A DNA stretch of 31,523 nt from Bordetella parapertussis (lineage in GTDB: Bacteria > Pseudomonadota > Gammaproteobacteria > Burkholderiales > Burkholderiaceae_B): the NCBI GenBank assembly GCA_945862495.1, contig CAMAYM010000017.1:1-31523 (forward strand), in the 5' to 3' direction. Under the pieces are notes generated by a model that had not been told where the DNA came from, did no database searches, and was given only the letters and a program-made list of their open reading frames with translations. The position numbers were made by a program, and so were the translations under genes. Each line of letters starts with the position of its first letter. The first letter of the stretch is position 1. Shown piece after piece: positions 24,450 through 31,523 of the stretch.

Positions 24450-26495
24450 ATGAGCCCAACTATCGCCGCCCCCGCCAAACTTGCCGACGCCATCCGTGCA
24501 CTTGCCATGGACGCAGTTCAACAAGCCAATTCCGGCCACCCCGGCGCCCCCATGGGGATGGCCGAGATGGCCGAAGCGCTATTTACCCGCCACCTGCGTC
24601 ACAACCCGGCCGATCCAGCGTGGCCAAACCGCGATCGCTTTGTGTTGTCGAACGGGCATGGTTCGATGCTGATTTATGCCTTGCTGCATCTGACTGGCTA
24701 TGACCTTCCGATGGAGGAACTGCGTAAATTCCGTCAGTTGCACTCCAAAACGCCCGGGCATCCAGAGGTAGGCATTACTTCTGGCGTGGAAACCACCACA
24801 GGACCTCTCGGCCAAGGTTTGGCCAATGCGGTCGGCATGGCGCTGTCAGAATCTTTATTGGCCGCTGAGTTCAATCGCCCAGCACACAACATTGTCGATC
24901 ACCATACCTACGCCTTCGTGGGCGATGGTTGTTTGATGGAAGGGATTTCTCACGAGGTCTGTTCGCTGGCGGGTACGCTGCGTCTCTCTAAGCTGGTCGT
25001 GCTGTACGACGACAACGGCATCTCGATTGATGGCAAGGTAGAAAACTGGTTCGCGGACGATACGGCCAAACGTTTTGAGGCCTATGGTTGGAATGTTGTG
25101 CGTGTGGCCAACGGCCATGACGTCGAGGCGGTGCATGCTGCGCTGGCTCAGGCTCGCAAGTTGGGTGCCCAGCATGGTCGCCCAACTTTGGTGATTTGCC
25201 GCACCGTCATTGGTCAGGGTGCCCCGACGGTTGCGGGCACGGACAAGGTCCATGGTGCCCCACTTGGTGCAGAAGAAATTGCTGCCACACGTGCCGCCAT
25301 TGGGTGGCCCTATGCGCCTTTTGAGATTCCTGAGGCGGTCTACGCTGGCTGGGATCAACGCAGCGCGGGTGCTCAAGCGCAGTCAGGCTGGCAGAAAACG
25401 TTTGATGCCTATGCGGCTAAGTTTCCAGCTGAAGCAGCTGAGTTTATCCGTCGTATGAAAGGTGCCTTGCCCGCTAATTTTGCGGCGGTTGCTGAAAAGC
25501 TGCTGTCTGCGACAAATGAAAAAGCAGAGACCGTAGCCTCGCGTAAGGCGTCTCAGCAAGCCATTACAGCCTTGGTCGAGGTGTTGCCCGAAATGCTGGG
25601 CGGATCTGCTGATTTGACGGGTTCGAACTTCACGGACTGGAAGGGTGTTGCGGCAGTGCGTGCTGGCGCAAGTGGTATCCAGTTTGGCCGCCACATTAAT
25701 TATGGCGTACGCGAGTTCGGTATGGCGGCGATCATGAACGGCATGGCACTCCATGGCGGCTACTTGCCGTTTGGTGGCACCTTCCTGACTTTTTCCGACT
25801 ACTCACGTAATGCGCTTCGCATGGCTGCGCTGATGAAACAGCGTGTATTGCATGTCTTTACCCACGATTCCATTGGTTTGGGTGAGGATGGACCGACGCA
25901 CCAGTCAATCGAGCACGCGAGCAGCTTGCGTTTGATCCCCAATTTATCCGTTTGGCGTCCTTGCGATACAGTTGAGACGATGGCTGCATGGTTGGCGGCG
26001 GTCGAGCGTCCTAGCAGCATCGGGATGGATGTTCATGCGGGTGGTCCGACTGCGCTGTTACTCTCCAGACAAAATCTGCCGTTCGTGGCACGCAGTGCCG
26101 AGACGCTCAAGCAGGTCGCGCGTGGCGGTTATGTTTTGCAAGAGGCGCAGAATGCCAAGGCGGCGATTATCGCGACCGGTTCCGAGGTGGCGCTTGCCAT
26201 CGAAGCACAAAAACTCCTTGCTGCCGAAGGCATTGCCGTGCGTGTGGTCTCCATGCCCAGCACGGATGTGTTTGACAAACAAGATGCCGCTTGGCGCGCC
26301 TCGGTCTTGCCTAAGGGCATGCCGCGCGTCGCAGTTGAAGCTGGCGTCACCGCCTTTTGGCACAAATATGTTGGACTTGAAGGTGCAGTGGTAGGTATTG
26401 ATACATACGGCGAATCGGCACCTGCCGGCGCGTTGTTCAAACACTTCGGACTGACTGCTGAAAAAGTGGCGCAGGCCGTAAAAAACATTTTATAA
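24450..26495 (+). CDS. tkt: Transketolase
   Basis: Thiamine-diphosphate-dependent transfer of two-carbon units in the pentose phosphate and Calvin-type cycles. The 681-aa protein has GHPGAPMGMAEMAEALF at the N-terminus, the ThDP/Mg2+ motif GDGCLMEGISHEV with downstream YDDNGISIDG, and the pyrimidine domain with FTHDSIGLGEDGPTHQS. Length is typical. It is the first gene of tkt-gap-pgk; the 27-bp gap to gap suggests one transcript. The leader has a CCCGGCCGGG palindrome and only a weak Shine-Dalgarno. Confidence 0.97.
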   Translation: MSPTIAAPAKLADAIRALAMDAVQQANSGHPGAPMGMAEMAEALFTRHLRHNPADPAWPNRDRFVLSNGHGSMLIYALLHLTGYDLPMEELRKFRQLHSKTPGHPEVGITSGVETTTGPLGQGLANAVGMALSESLLAAEFNRPAHNIVDHHTYAFVGDGCLMEGISHEVCSLAGTLRLSKLVVLYDDNGISIDGKVENWFADDTAKRFEAYGWNVVRVANGHDVEAVHAALAQARKLGAQHGRPTLVICRTVIGQGAPTVAGTDKVHGAPLGAEEIAATRAAIGWPYAPFEIPEAVYAGWDQRSAGAQAQSGWQKTFDAYAAKFPAEAAEFIRRMKGALPANFAAVAEKLLSATNEKAETVASRKASQQAITALVEVLPEMLGGSADLTGSNFTDWKGVAAVRAGASGIQFGRHINYGVREFGMAAIMNGMALHGGYLPFGGTFLTFSDYSRNALRMAALMKQRVLHVFTHDSIGLGEDGPTHQSIEHASSLRLIPNLSVWRPCDTVETMAAWLAAVERPSSIGMDVHAGGPTALLLSRQNLPFVARSAETLKQVARGGYVLQEAQNAKAAIIATGSEVALAIEAQKLLAAEGIAVRVVSMPSTDVFDKQDAAWRASVLPKGMPRVAVEAGVTAFWHKYVGLEGAVVGIDTYGESAPAGALFKHFGLTAEKVAQAVKNIL

Positions 26496-26522
26496 ATTTT
26501 GCAAACTTAGGAGCTTGGTCTC

Positions 26523-27536
26523 ATGACAATTCGCGTCGCTATTAACGGTTATGGTCGTATTGGTCGCAACATTTTGCGTGCTCATTACGAAGGTGGCAAA
26601 AAGCACGATATCGAAATCGTGGCCATCAATGACTTGGGTGATCCCAAGACAAACGCCCACCTGACGCAATATGACACCGCACACGGCCGCTTTCCTGGCA
26701 CCGTTGGCGTTGAGGGCGACTATATGGTTGTCAATGGCGACAAGATCCGCGTGTTGGCCAACCGTAACCCTGCCGAGTTGCCCTGGGGCGACCTGAAGGT
26801 CGACGTTGTACTTGAGTGCACCGGCTTTTTTACCAGCAAAGAAAAAGCTTCGGCCCACCTGAAAGGCGGCGCCAAGAAAGTCATTATTTCCGCCCCAGGC
26901 GGCAAAGATGTTGATGCCACGATCGTATTTGGCGTCAATCAGGACGTGCTCAAGAAAGAGCACACTGTGATCTCGAACGCTTCGTGCACAACAAACTGTT
27001 TGGCACCACTGGTCAAGCCTTTGCATGAAAAACTGGGTGTCGTGACCGGCCTGATGACCACCATCCATGCCTACACCAATGACCAGGTGTTGACAGACGT
27101 CTACCACGAAGACTTGCGTCGTGCCCGTTCGGCAACTATGAGCATGATCCCCACCAAGACGGGTGCGGCTGCTGCTGTCGGTTTGGTATTGCCTGAGCTC
27201 AATGGCAAGTTGGATGGTTTTGCGATGCGCGTGCCGACGATCAACGTGTCGATTGTTGACCTCACCTTCACAGCCAAGCGCGACACCACTGTCGAAGAAG
27301 TCAATGCCATCCTGAAAGACGCAGCCGAATCAGGTCCGCTTAAGGGCATTTTGACTTACAACACCGAGCAATTGGTGTCGGTCGACTTTAACCACAATCC
27401 TGCTTCGAGCAACTTCGACGCAACCTTGACTAAGGTCTCGGGCAATCTGGTAAAGGTCAACTCTTGGTATGACAACGAGTGGGGTTTCAGCAACCGTATG
27501 CTCGACACGACCATTGCTTTGATGTCTGCTAAATAA
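26523..27536 (+). CDS. gap: Glyceraldehyde-3-phosphate dehydrogenase, type I
   Basis: NAD-type glycolytic/gluconeogenic GAPDH of 337 aa. The Rossmann motif INGYGRIGRN (8-16), the nucleophilic Cys155 in SNASCTTNCLAP and the base His182 in TIHAYTNDQ are present. NAD preference is suggested by AINDL at 35-39. An AGGAG Shine-Dalgarno lies about 10 nt before the ATG. Followed by pgk after 23 bp. Confidence 0.98.
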   Translation: MTIRVAINGYGRIGRNILRAHYEGGKKHDIEIVAINDLGDPKTNAHLTQYDTAHGRFPGTVGVEGDYMVVNGDKIRVLANRNPAELPWGDLKVDVVLECTGFFTSKEKASAHLKGGAKKVIISAPGGKDVDATIVFGVNQDVLKKEHTVISNASCTTNCLAPLVKPLHEKLGVVTGLMTTIHAYTNDQVLTDVYHEDLRRARSATMSMIPTKTGAAAAVGLVLPELNGKLDGFAMRVPTINVSIVDLTFTAKRDTTVEEVNAILKDAAESGPLKGILTYNTEQLVSVDFNHNPASSNFDATLTKVSGNLVKVNSWYDNEWGFSNRMLDTTIALMSAK

Positions 27537-27559
27537 TTGTCTGTAAAAATAAGCTGATC

Positions 27560-28756
27560 ATGACCACCGTTCACACTCTTTCTGCACTCGCTCAAGCCGG
27601 CAAACTGAAAGGTCAGCGCGTCTTTATTCGCGCTGATCTGAATGTTCCTTTTGATGACGCAGGTCACATCACCGAAGACACGCGTATTCGCGCTTCTGTT
27701 CCAGGTATTCGTCTGGCGCTCGACGCCGGCGCTGCCGTGATGGTGACTTCGCATCTGGGGCGTCCGACTGAAGGTACCCTGACACAAGAAGACTCGCTGG
27801 CACCTATTGCCAAGCGACTCTCCGAGTTATTGGGAATGCCTGTTGCGCTCGTGCAAAACTGGGTGGACGGTGTCTCAGTTGCGCCCGGACAAGTGGTTTT
27901 GCTCGAAAATTGCCGCGTGAACAAAGGCGAAAAGAAAAACGATCCAGAACTGTCCAAAAAAATGGCGGCGCTGTGTGATGTGTATGTCAATGATGCGTTT
28001 GGCACCGCCCATCGCGCTGAGGCCACTACCCATGGGATCGCGCAGTTTGCACCGATCGCCTGTGCGGGTCCTTTGTTGCAGGCCGAACTCGAAGCCCTTG
28101 GTCGTGCCTTGTTGGCACCCAAGCGTCCAATGGTGGCGATCGTAGGCGGTTCAAAAGTTTCCACCAAGCTTTCTATTCTTCAGTCCTTAGCCGACAAGGT
28201 TGACCAACTGATTGTGGGCGGCGGCATTGCCAATACATTTATGCTTGCGGCAGGCTTGCCAATTGGAAAGTCTCTGGCGGAACCTGATCAGATTGATCAA
28301 GCGCTTGCCGTGATGAAGAAAATGCAGGCCCGTGGTGCGGCTGTACCTATTCCTACCGACGTAGTCTGCGCCAAAGAGTTTTCCGCGCAAGCCAAGGCCA
28401 CGACTAAGTCTGCCAAAGATGTTGAGGCAGATGATTTGATTTTGGATATCGGTCCACAGACTTCGGCTCAGTTGGCCGAGATTTTGAAAAATGCTGGCAC
28501 GATCGTCTGGAACGGTCCGGTCGGCGTGTTTGAAATTGAAGCGTTTGCACAAGGAACAGCATCTCTTTCCCACGCGATTGCAGATTCGGCTGGTTTTTCA
28601 ATTGCGGGTGGTGGTGACACGCTTGCTGCGATTGCCAAGTTTGGCATCACGGATAAGGTCGGCTACATCTCCACAGGCGGTGGAGCCTTCCTGGAGTTCC
28701 TTGAGGGCAAGGTTTTGCCCGCTGTTGATATCCTGCAAAAACGCGCCGTCAATTAA
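27560..28756 (+). CDS. pgk: Phosphoglycerate kinase
   Basis: The 398-aa monomeric kinase carries the substrate-binding RADLNVPFDD (23-32), TSHLGRPTEG, the VNDAFGTAHRAEATT region, VGGSKVSTK, WNGPVGVFE and the C-terminal GGGDTLAA nucleotide-binding loop. It interconverts 1,3-bisphosphoglycerate plus ADP with 3-phosphoglycerate plus ATP. No Shine-Dalgarno precedes the ATG. Its stop codon interlocks with that of the convergent cupin gene over TTAA (28753-28756). pyk and fba, which often follow in related genomes, are not here. Confidence 0.98.
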   Translation: MTTVHTLSALAQAGKLKGQRVFIRADLNVPFDDAGHITEDTRIRASVPGIRLALDAGAAVMVTSHLGRPTEGTLTQEDSLAPIAKRLSELLGMPVALVQNWVDGVSVAPGQVVLLENCRVNKGEKKNDPELSKKMAALCDVYVNDAFGTAHRAEATTHGIAQFAPIACAGPLLQAELEALGRALLAPKRPMVAIVGGSKVSTKLSILQSLADKVDQLIVGGGIANTFMLAAGLPIGKSLAEPDQIDQALAVMKKMQARGAAVPIPTDVVCAKEFSAQAKATTKSAKDVEADDLILDIGPQTSAQLAEILKNAGTIVWNGPVGVFEIEAFAQGTASLSHAIADSAGFSIAGGGDTLAAIAKFGITDKVGYISTGGGAFLEFLEGKVLPAVDILQKRAVN

Positions 28757-29082
28757 TCTACGATAAACAGTGTTGCACCAGTCTCTGTTGAGGACTGGTG
28801 TGGCTCTGCGCCATCTGCGACCTGATAGCTCATGCCAGGCTGCAAGTCAAAAACGCGTCCGTCCTTGAGTTCGGTGCGCAGCGAGCCGCTCAAACACAAC
28901 AAGATGTGACCCTTTTCACACCAGTGATCCGCGAGATAGCCGGGGGTGTATTCGACCATTCTGACGCGGATGGTGCCGAATTGCTGTGTCCGCCAAAAGG
29001 CTTTGCCTGTTGTGCCAGCGTGCTCGGTTGCAGGGATTGTTGACCAGTCTGTCGTACCAAACGGAATGTGATTGATTTGCAT
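28753..29082 (-). CDS. Small DHCW-motif-like cupin protein
   Basis: The 109-aa single-domain cupin has the first motif with DHWCEKGHILLCL (52-64) and the second around PGMSYQVADGAEPH (82-95, His95). It matches the small cupins known as DHCW-motif cupin fold proteins; here the order is DHWC. Possible metal ligands are His53, His59 and His95. The function is unknown. I chose ATG 29082, where the usual MQINHIPF-like start occurs; the open frame extends upstream into cbpA without support. Confidence 0.82.
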   Translation of the reverse strand: MQINHIPFGTTDWSTIPATEHAGTTGKAFWRTQQFGTIRVRMVEYTPGYLADHWCEKGHILLCLSGSLRTELKDGRVFDLQPGMSYQVADGAEPHQSSTETGATLFIVD

Positions 29083-29104
29083 ATAAGCTTGTATGTATAA
29101 AGGG

Positions 29105-29133
29105 CTTGTATTTTTGTGAATTTGCCCCCATTG
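29105..29133 (+). promoter_or_regulatory. Candidate sigma-32 (heat-shock) promoter of cbpA
   Basis: CTTGTAT (29105-29111) and CCCCATTG (29126-29133) are 14 bp apart, close to the RpoH consensus CTTGAAA-N(11-16)-CCCCATnT. The predicted transcript starts near 29140, about 39 nt before the cbpA ATG. The placement ahead of a DnaJ-family gene supports the reading. No Shine-Dalgarno is visible just upstream of the ATG; a TGCGGCCGCA palindrome sits there instead. Confidence 0.5.
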
Positions 29134-29178
29134 TGAAGGTATATCCACCTTTATGGCGCATTTTTTGCGGCCGCACAC

Positions 29179-30147
29179 ATGGAATTCAAAGACTATTACA
29201 AAATTCTTGAAGTAACACCTGAAGCTTCGCAGGATGATATCCGCAAAGCTTATCGCAAACTTGCGCGCAAATACCACCCAGACGTTAGCAAGGAAAAGGA
29301 CGCTGAGAACCGGATGCGGGAGGTCAATGAGGCCAACGATGTGCTGCGTGACGCGGAAAAGCGTGCGGCCTACGATCAGCTCAGAACAAATGTTTCCTCC
29401 GGAGGCGCTACGCCTGGACCAGGCTGGGATCGTGGCTTCGAGTTCGCAGGTGGTGATGGACACGCACCGAATGATGCGGAGTTTCATGACTTTTTATCCA
29501 GCCTGTTTAAGCAAGCCGAGCGGCAGCGGCGCGGCCCGGGTGTGGATCCGCGGCAAGCGGGTGCGCAACAGCCCTACAAGGGCGAAGATCATCACGCCGA
29601 TATTGAAATTTCTCTCGAAGACAGCCTCAATGGTGTGACGCGTGAGCTCGGTTTGCGCTCAGTGCAGCTCGATGCACAAGGCCGCCCTCAGCTCGTCAAT
29701 CGCACCTTAAGTGTCAAGATTCCCGTGGGTGTGCGGGCAGGACAGATGATTCGACTTTCCGGTCAGGGCATGCCCGGTGAGGCAGGTGGTCCAGCAGGGG
29801 ATTTGTTTTTGACCGTGCATTTTGCTGCACACCCCGTTTATCAAGTGCAGGGTCGGGATTTAAGTATGAAGCTGCCCGTCGCGCCTTGGGAGGCCGCCTG
29901 TGGCGGTCAGGTTCGTGTACCCACTCTGCAAGGTGAGGTCGAGGTCAGTATTGCCGCGGGCAGTCAGCCTGGCAGCAAGCTCAGATTGCGCGGCAAAGGC
30001 TTGCCAGGTGATCCGGCGGGTGATTTGTATTTGGTGTTGGATATTGTGTGGCCACCTGCCAACACAGAGGCTGCGAAAGAGGCCTATCAGGCATTAGCCA
30101 AGGCAGCACCTTTTAATCCGCGCCGCCATTTAGGAGTTCAGGGATGA
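29179..30147 (+). CDS. cbpA: Curved DNA-binding protein / DnaJ-class co-chaperone CbpA
   Basis: The 322-aa protein has an N-terminal J domain (5-70) with the HPD motif at 33-35, a Gly-rich linker, and the two C-terminal substrate-binding beta domains (LSVKIPVGVRAGQMIRLSG onward). There is no DnaJ cysteine-rich zinc region, which marks CbpA rather than DnaJ. CbpA stimulates DnaK and can bind curved DNA. The gene overlaps cbpM by ATGA at 30144-30147. Confidence 0.94.
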   Translation: MEFKDYYKILEVTPEASQDDIRKAYRKLARKYHPDVSKEKDAENRMREVNEANDVLRDAEKRAAYDQLRTNVSSGGATPGPGWDRGFEFAGGDGHAPNDAEFHDFLSSLFKQAERQRRGPGVDPRQAGAQQPYKGEDHHADIEISLEDSLNGVTRELGLRSVQLDAQGRPQLVNRTLSVKIPVGVRAGQMIRLSGQGMPGEAGGPAGDLFLTVHFAAHPVYQVQGRDLSMKLPVAPWEAACGGQVRVPTLQGEVEVSIAAGSQPGSKLRLRGKGLPGDPAGDLYLVLDIVWPPANTEAAKEAYQALAKAAPFNPRRHLGVQG

Positions 30148-30470
30148 AATCGGTCACGATTTACTCAGCCGTGATGGTCGATGACGGTGCGCCGCTGTCA
30201 TTGAATGAGATGGCGTATTTATGTGAACAGCATGTGGATTGGGTGGTGAGCCTCGTACGCGAAGGGCTCGTCGGTATTGAACGCGAGGCACTCCCGGCAG
30301 AAACATCACCCGATCTTTGGGTGTTCGCGAGTGCCGCGGCTGCACGCGCCCGCCAGATTGCCCGCGCGCAAAGAGACTTTGACGTCAATCTGGATGCGGC
30401 TGCGCTGATGGTGGATTTGATGGAAGAAGTCAGACAGTTAAGAGCGCAGCTCGAGGTGTACCAAAGATGA
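30144..30470 (+). CDS. cbpM: Chaperone modulator CbpM (MerR-like HTH)
   Basis: The 108-aa protein has a MerR-type HTH-like start (LSLNEMAYLCEQHVDWVVSLVREGLV, about 18-43) and a C-terminal helix with LMVDLMEEVRQLRAQLEVYQ (about 88-107). In E. coli CbpM binds the J domain of CbpA and inhibits its co-chaperone and DNA-binding activity. Both ends overlap neighbours by ATGA, with cbpA before and mogA after. Confidence 0.9.
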   Translation: MKSVTIYSAVMVDDGAPLSLNEMAYLCEQHVDWVVSLVREGLVGIEREALPAETSPDLWVFASAAAARARQIARAQRDFDVNLDAAALMVDLMEEVRQLRAQLEVYQR

Positions 30471-31084
30471 ATGCTAGTCGCCACCCCGATACGATTCGTA
30501 TCGGTCTTGTTTCTGTATCAGACCGTGCTTCAAAAGGTGTCTACGAGGATCAAGGTATTCCTGCTTTACAGGCATGGCTGGAAAAGGCCCTCACAACCCC
30601 AATTGAGTGTGTGACACGCTTAATTCAGGACGATGCACCCACAATTTCGGCCACGCTCGTTGAATTGGTGGATGTCGAACGCTGTGATCTGGTGCTCACG
30701 ACTGGTGGAACAGGCCCTGCGCGTCGCGATGTCACACCAGAAGCAACCGTGGCAGTGGCCACCCGTGAGATGCCTGGCTTTGGTGAGCAAATGCGCCAGA
30801 TCAGTTTGCAGTTTGTACCCACCGCGATTTTGTCGAGACAGTTGGCTGTCCTCAGAGAGACTGCAGATCACGCTGCGCTGATTATCAATTTACCCGGACA
30901 ACCCAAAGCGATCAGCGAAACACTAGAGGGGCTCAAACGTGAGGACGGCACGGTTGTCGCGTCGGGTATTTTTGCGGCGGTCCCGTACTGCATTGACCTG
31001 ATTGGCGGTCCCTACATTGAGACCGACGATGCCGTGGTCAAGGCGTTCAGGCCCAAGGCTGCACGCCGAGCGCCAGCCGCTTAA
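30467..31084 (+). CDS. mogA: Molybdopterin adenylyltransferase
   Basis: MogA adenylylates molybdopterin before molybdenum insertion in molybdenum cofactor synthesis. The 205-aa protein has IRIGLVSVSDRASKGVYEDQG (10-30), TTGGTGPARRDVTPEAT (78-94) and NLPGQPKAISETL, all typical of the MogA/MoaB fold. An alanine-rich tail extends the C-terminus slightly beyond the usual ~195 aa. Its ATG overlaps the cbpM stop by 4 nt, an unusual partner for a chaperone operon. Confidence 0.94.
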   Translation: MNASRHPDTIRIGLVSVSDRASKGVYEDQGIPALQAWLEKALTTPIECVTRLIQDDAPTISATLVELVDVERCDLVLTTGGTGPARRDVTPEATVAVATREMPGFGEQMRQISLQFVPTAILSRQLAVLRETADHAALIINLPGQPKAISETLEGLKREDGTVVASGIFAAVPYCIDLIGGPYIETDDAVVKAFRPKAARRAPAA

Positions 31085-31100
31085 GCGGCTGATTTCAGCC
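31075..31100. repeat. Overlapping palindromes around the mogA stop codon
   Basis: AGCCGCTTAAGCGGCT (31075-31090) is a perfect 16-bp palindrome that includes the mogA TAA. It overlaps a second inverted repeat, GGCTGA/TCAGCC (31087-31100). In RNA the two would compete. No U-run follows on either strand, so a classical terminator is not supported. Confidence 0.6.
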
Positions 31101-31130
31101 AACCCTCAGCAGCTAACTTTATCGTCTGGC

Positions 31131-31523
31131 CTAGGCACGCAGCCGCCACAGTGAGGTGACCTCAGCGCGTCGCGCGTCGGCAAGAGGATCGTCCTCGTCC
31201 TTGGTCTTGGCATGCATGGGGCGAATGTCCAGTCGCTCCATGACTCGGAGGCCAGCGTTTTCAATCATATCTAGCAAGTCCTCACGTGTGCGCAGACCCA
31301 GATGCTCCGCAAGGTCAGACAAAATCAGCCAGCCTTCGCCTTGTGGGGTGAGGTGCGCGCGCAGGCCCTTTAAAAAGCCATTCAACATATGTTGATCCTG
31401 ATCGTAGATGGCGTGCTCTAGACCCGAGGCAGGGCGGCCTGGCAGCCACGGTGGGTTACAGACAATCAGGTCTGCTTGTCCGTCGGGAAATAAATCTGCT
31501 TGAACAAACTTCACACCTGACGA
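31131..31523 (-). CDS. Class I SAM-dependent methyltransferase, C-terminal part (runs off window)
   Basis: The frame is open from the right window edge to a stop at 31131 and gives 131 residues. It contains DLIVCNPPWLPGRP, the NPP(W/Y) catalytic motif IV of N6-adenine or N5-glutamine type methyltransferases (MTS/RlmG/PrmC-like), then SDLAEHLGLRT and a C-terminal helix-strand pair. The SAM-binding motif I lies outside the window, so the exact family and target are open. A GTG at 31514 is a possible codon, not a likely start, since motif IV is never near the N-terminus. Confidence 0.8.
   Translation of the reverse strand, partial: SSGVKFVQADLFPDGQADLIVCNPPWLPGRPASGLEHAIYDQDQHMLNGFLKGLRAHLTPQGEGWLILSDLAEHLGLRTREDLLDMIENAGLRVMERLDIRPMHAKTKDEDDPLADARRAEVTSLWRLRA

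Noticed and set aside
24348..24539. N-terminal extension of rsmE
   Set aside because: Would overlap the tkt start; the family N-terminus begins at the ATG at 24347.
26490..27107. 205-codon minus-strand frame opposite gap
   Set aside because: Antisense to the conserved GAPDH catalytic domain; long open antisense frames are common opposite highly expressed genes.
29083..29487. N-terminal extension of the cupin gene
   Set aside because: Runs antisense through the cbpA promoter and J domain; the small cupins start at the ATG at 29082.

Overview
The window is chromosomal DNA of a betaproteobacterium. The best guess is Burkholderiales, of an Alcaligenaceae-like type. The basis is gene content and order: queA-tgt-yajC-secD-secF, miaB-phoH-ybeY-corC-lnt plus a COG3146 acyltransferase, ubiD, maeB, tkt-gap-pgk and cbpA-cbpM. 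No 16S rRNA is present, so the genus is not determined. Almost all of the window is dense housekeeping sequence with short gaps and many 1-4 nt start/stop overlaps.

Layout. (1) 1-1404 is the accessory part: the 3' end of an ISL3-type insertion sequence whose terminal 75 bp are tandemly duplicated, a tRNA-Ala(GGC)-Glu(TTC)-Asp(GTC) operon on the minus strand with a candidate promoter, and an AT-rich toxin-antitoxin remnant (short DUF4258-like ORF, intact XRE-type antitoxin, 23-bp palindromic operator candidate). (2) 1423-8049, minus strand: miaB, phoH, ybeY, corC, lnt and a COG3146 acyltransferase, an RNA-maturation and envelope cluster. (3) 8094-13562, minus strand: queA, tgt, yajC, secD, secF, with a terminator-like hairpin between yajC and secD. 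(4) 13670-16887, plus strand: dacB (PBP4), an unrecognised exported four-cysteine protein, and a FecCD-type ABC permease overlapping it by 1 nt and lacking partner genes nearby. (5) 16913-19641, minus strand: ubiD and a PLP aminotransferase. (6) 19674-23590, plus strand: a divergent FAD_binding_4-like protein, the malic enzyme maeB, and a barstar-like gene with its own promoter and palindromes. (7) rsmE (minus), then tkt-gap-pgk (plus), a small cupin (minus, stop codons interlocked with pgk), cbpA-cbpM-mogA (plus, translationally coupled, behind a sigma-32-like promoter), and the 3' part of a methyltransferase gene running off the right edge.

How the genes work together. queA and tgt carry out the last two steps of queuosine tRNA modification. 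yajC, secD and secF form the Sec translocon accessory complex. miaB, ybeY and phoH act in tRNA/rRNA maturation, and Lnt completes lipoprotein acylation. tkt, gap and pgk supply central carbon metabolism, and MaeB links malate to pyruvate. CbpA and CbpM are a co-chaperone and its modulator.

No clearly new multi-gene system is visible. The places that best repay attention are the duplicated IS end, the decayed toxin-antitoxin locus with its operator, the exported protein coupled to an orphan permease, the orphan barstar gene, and the FAD-type protein that seems to lack its FAD pyrophosphate loop.
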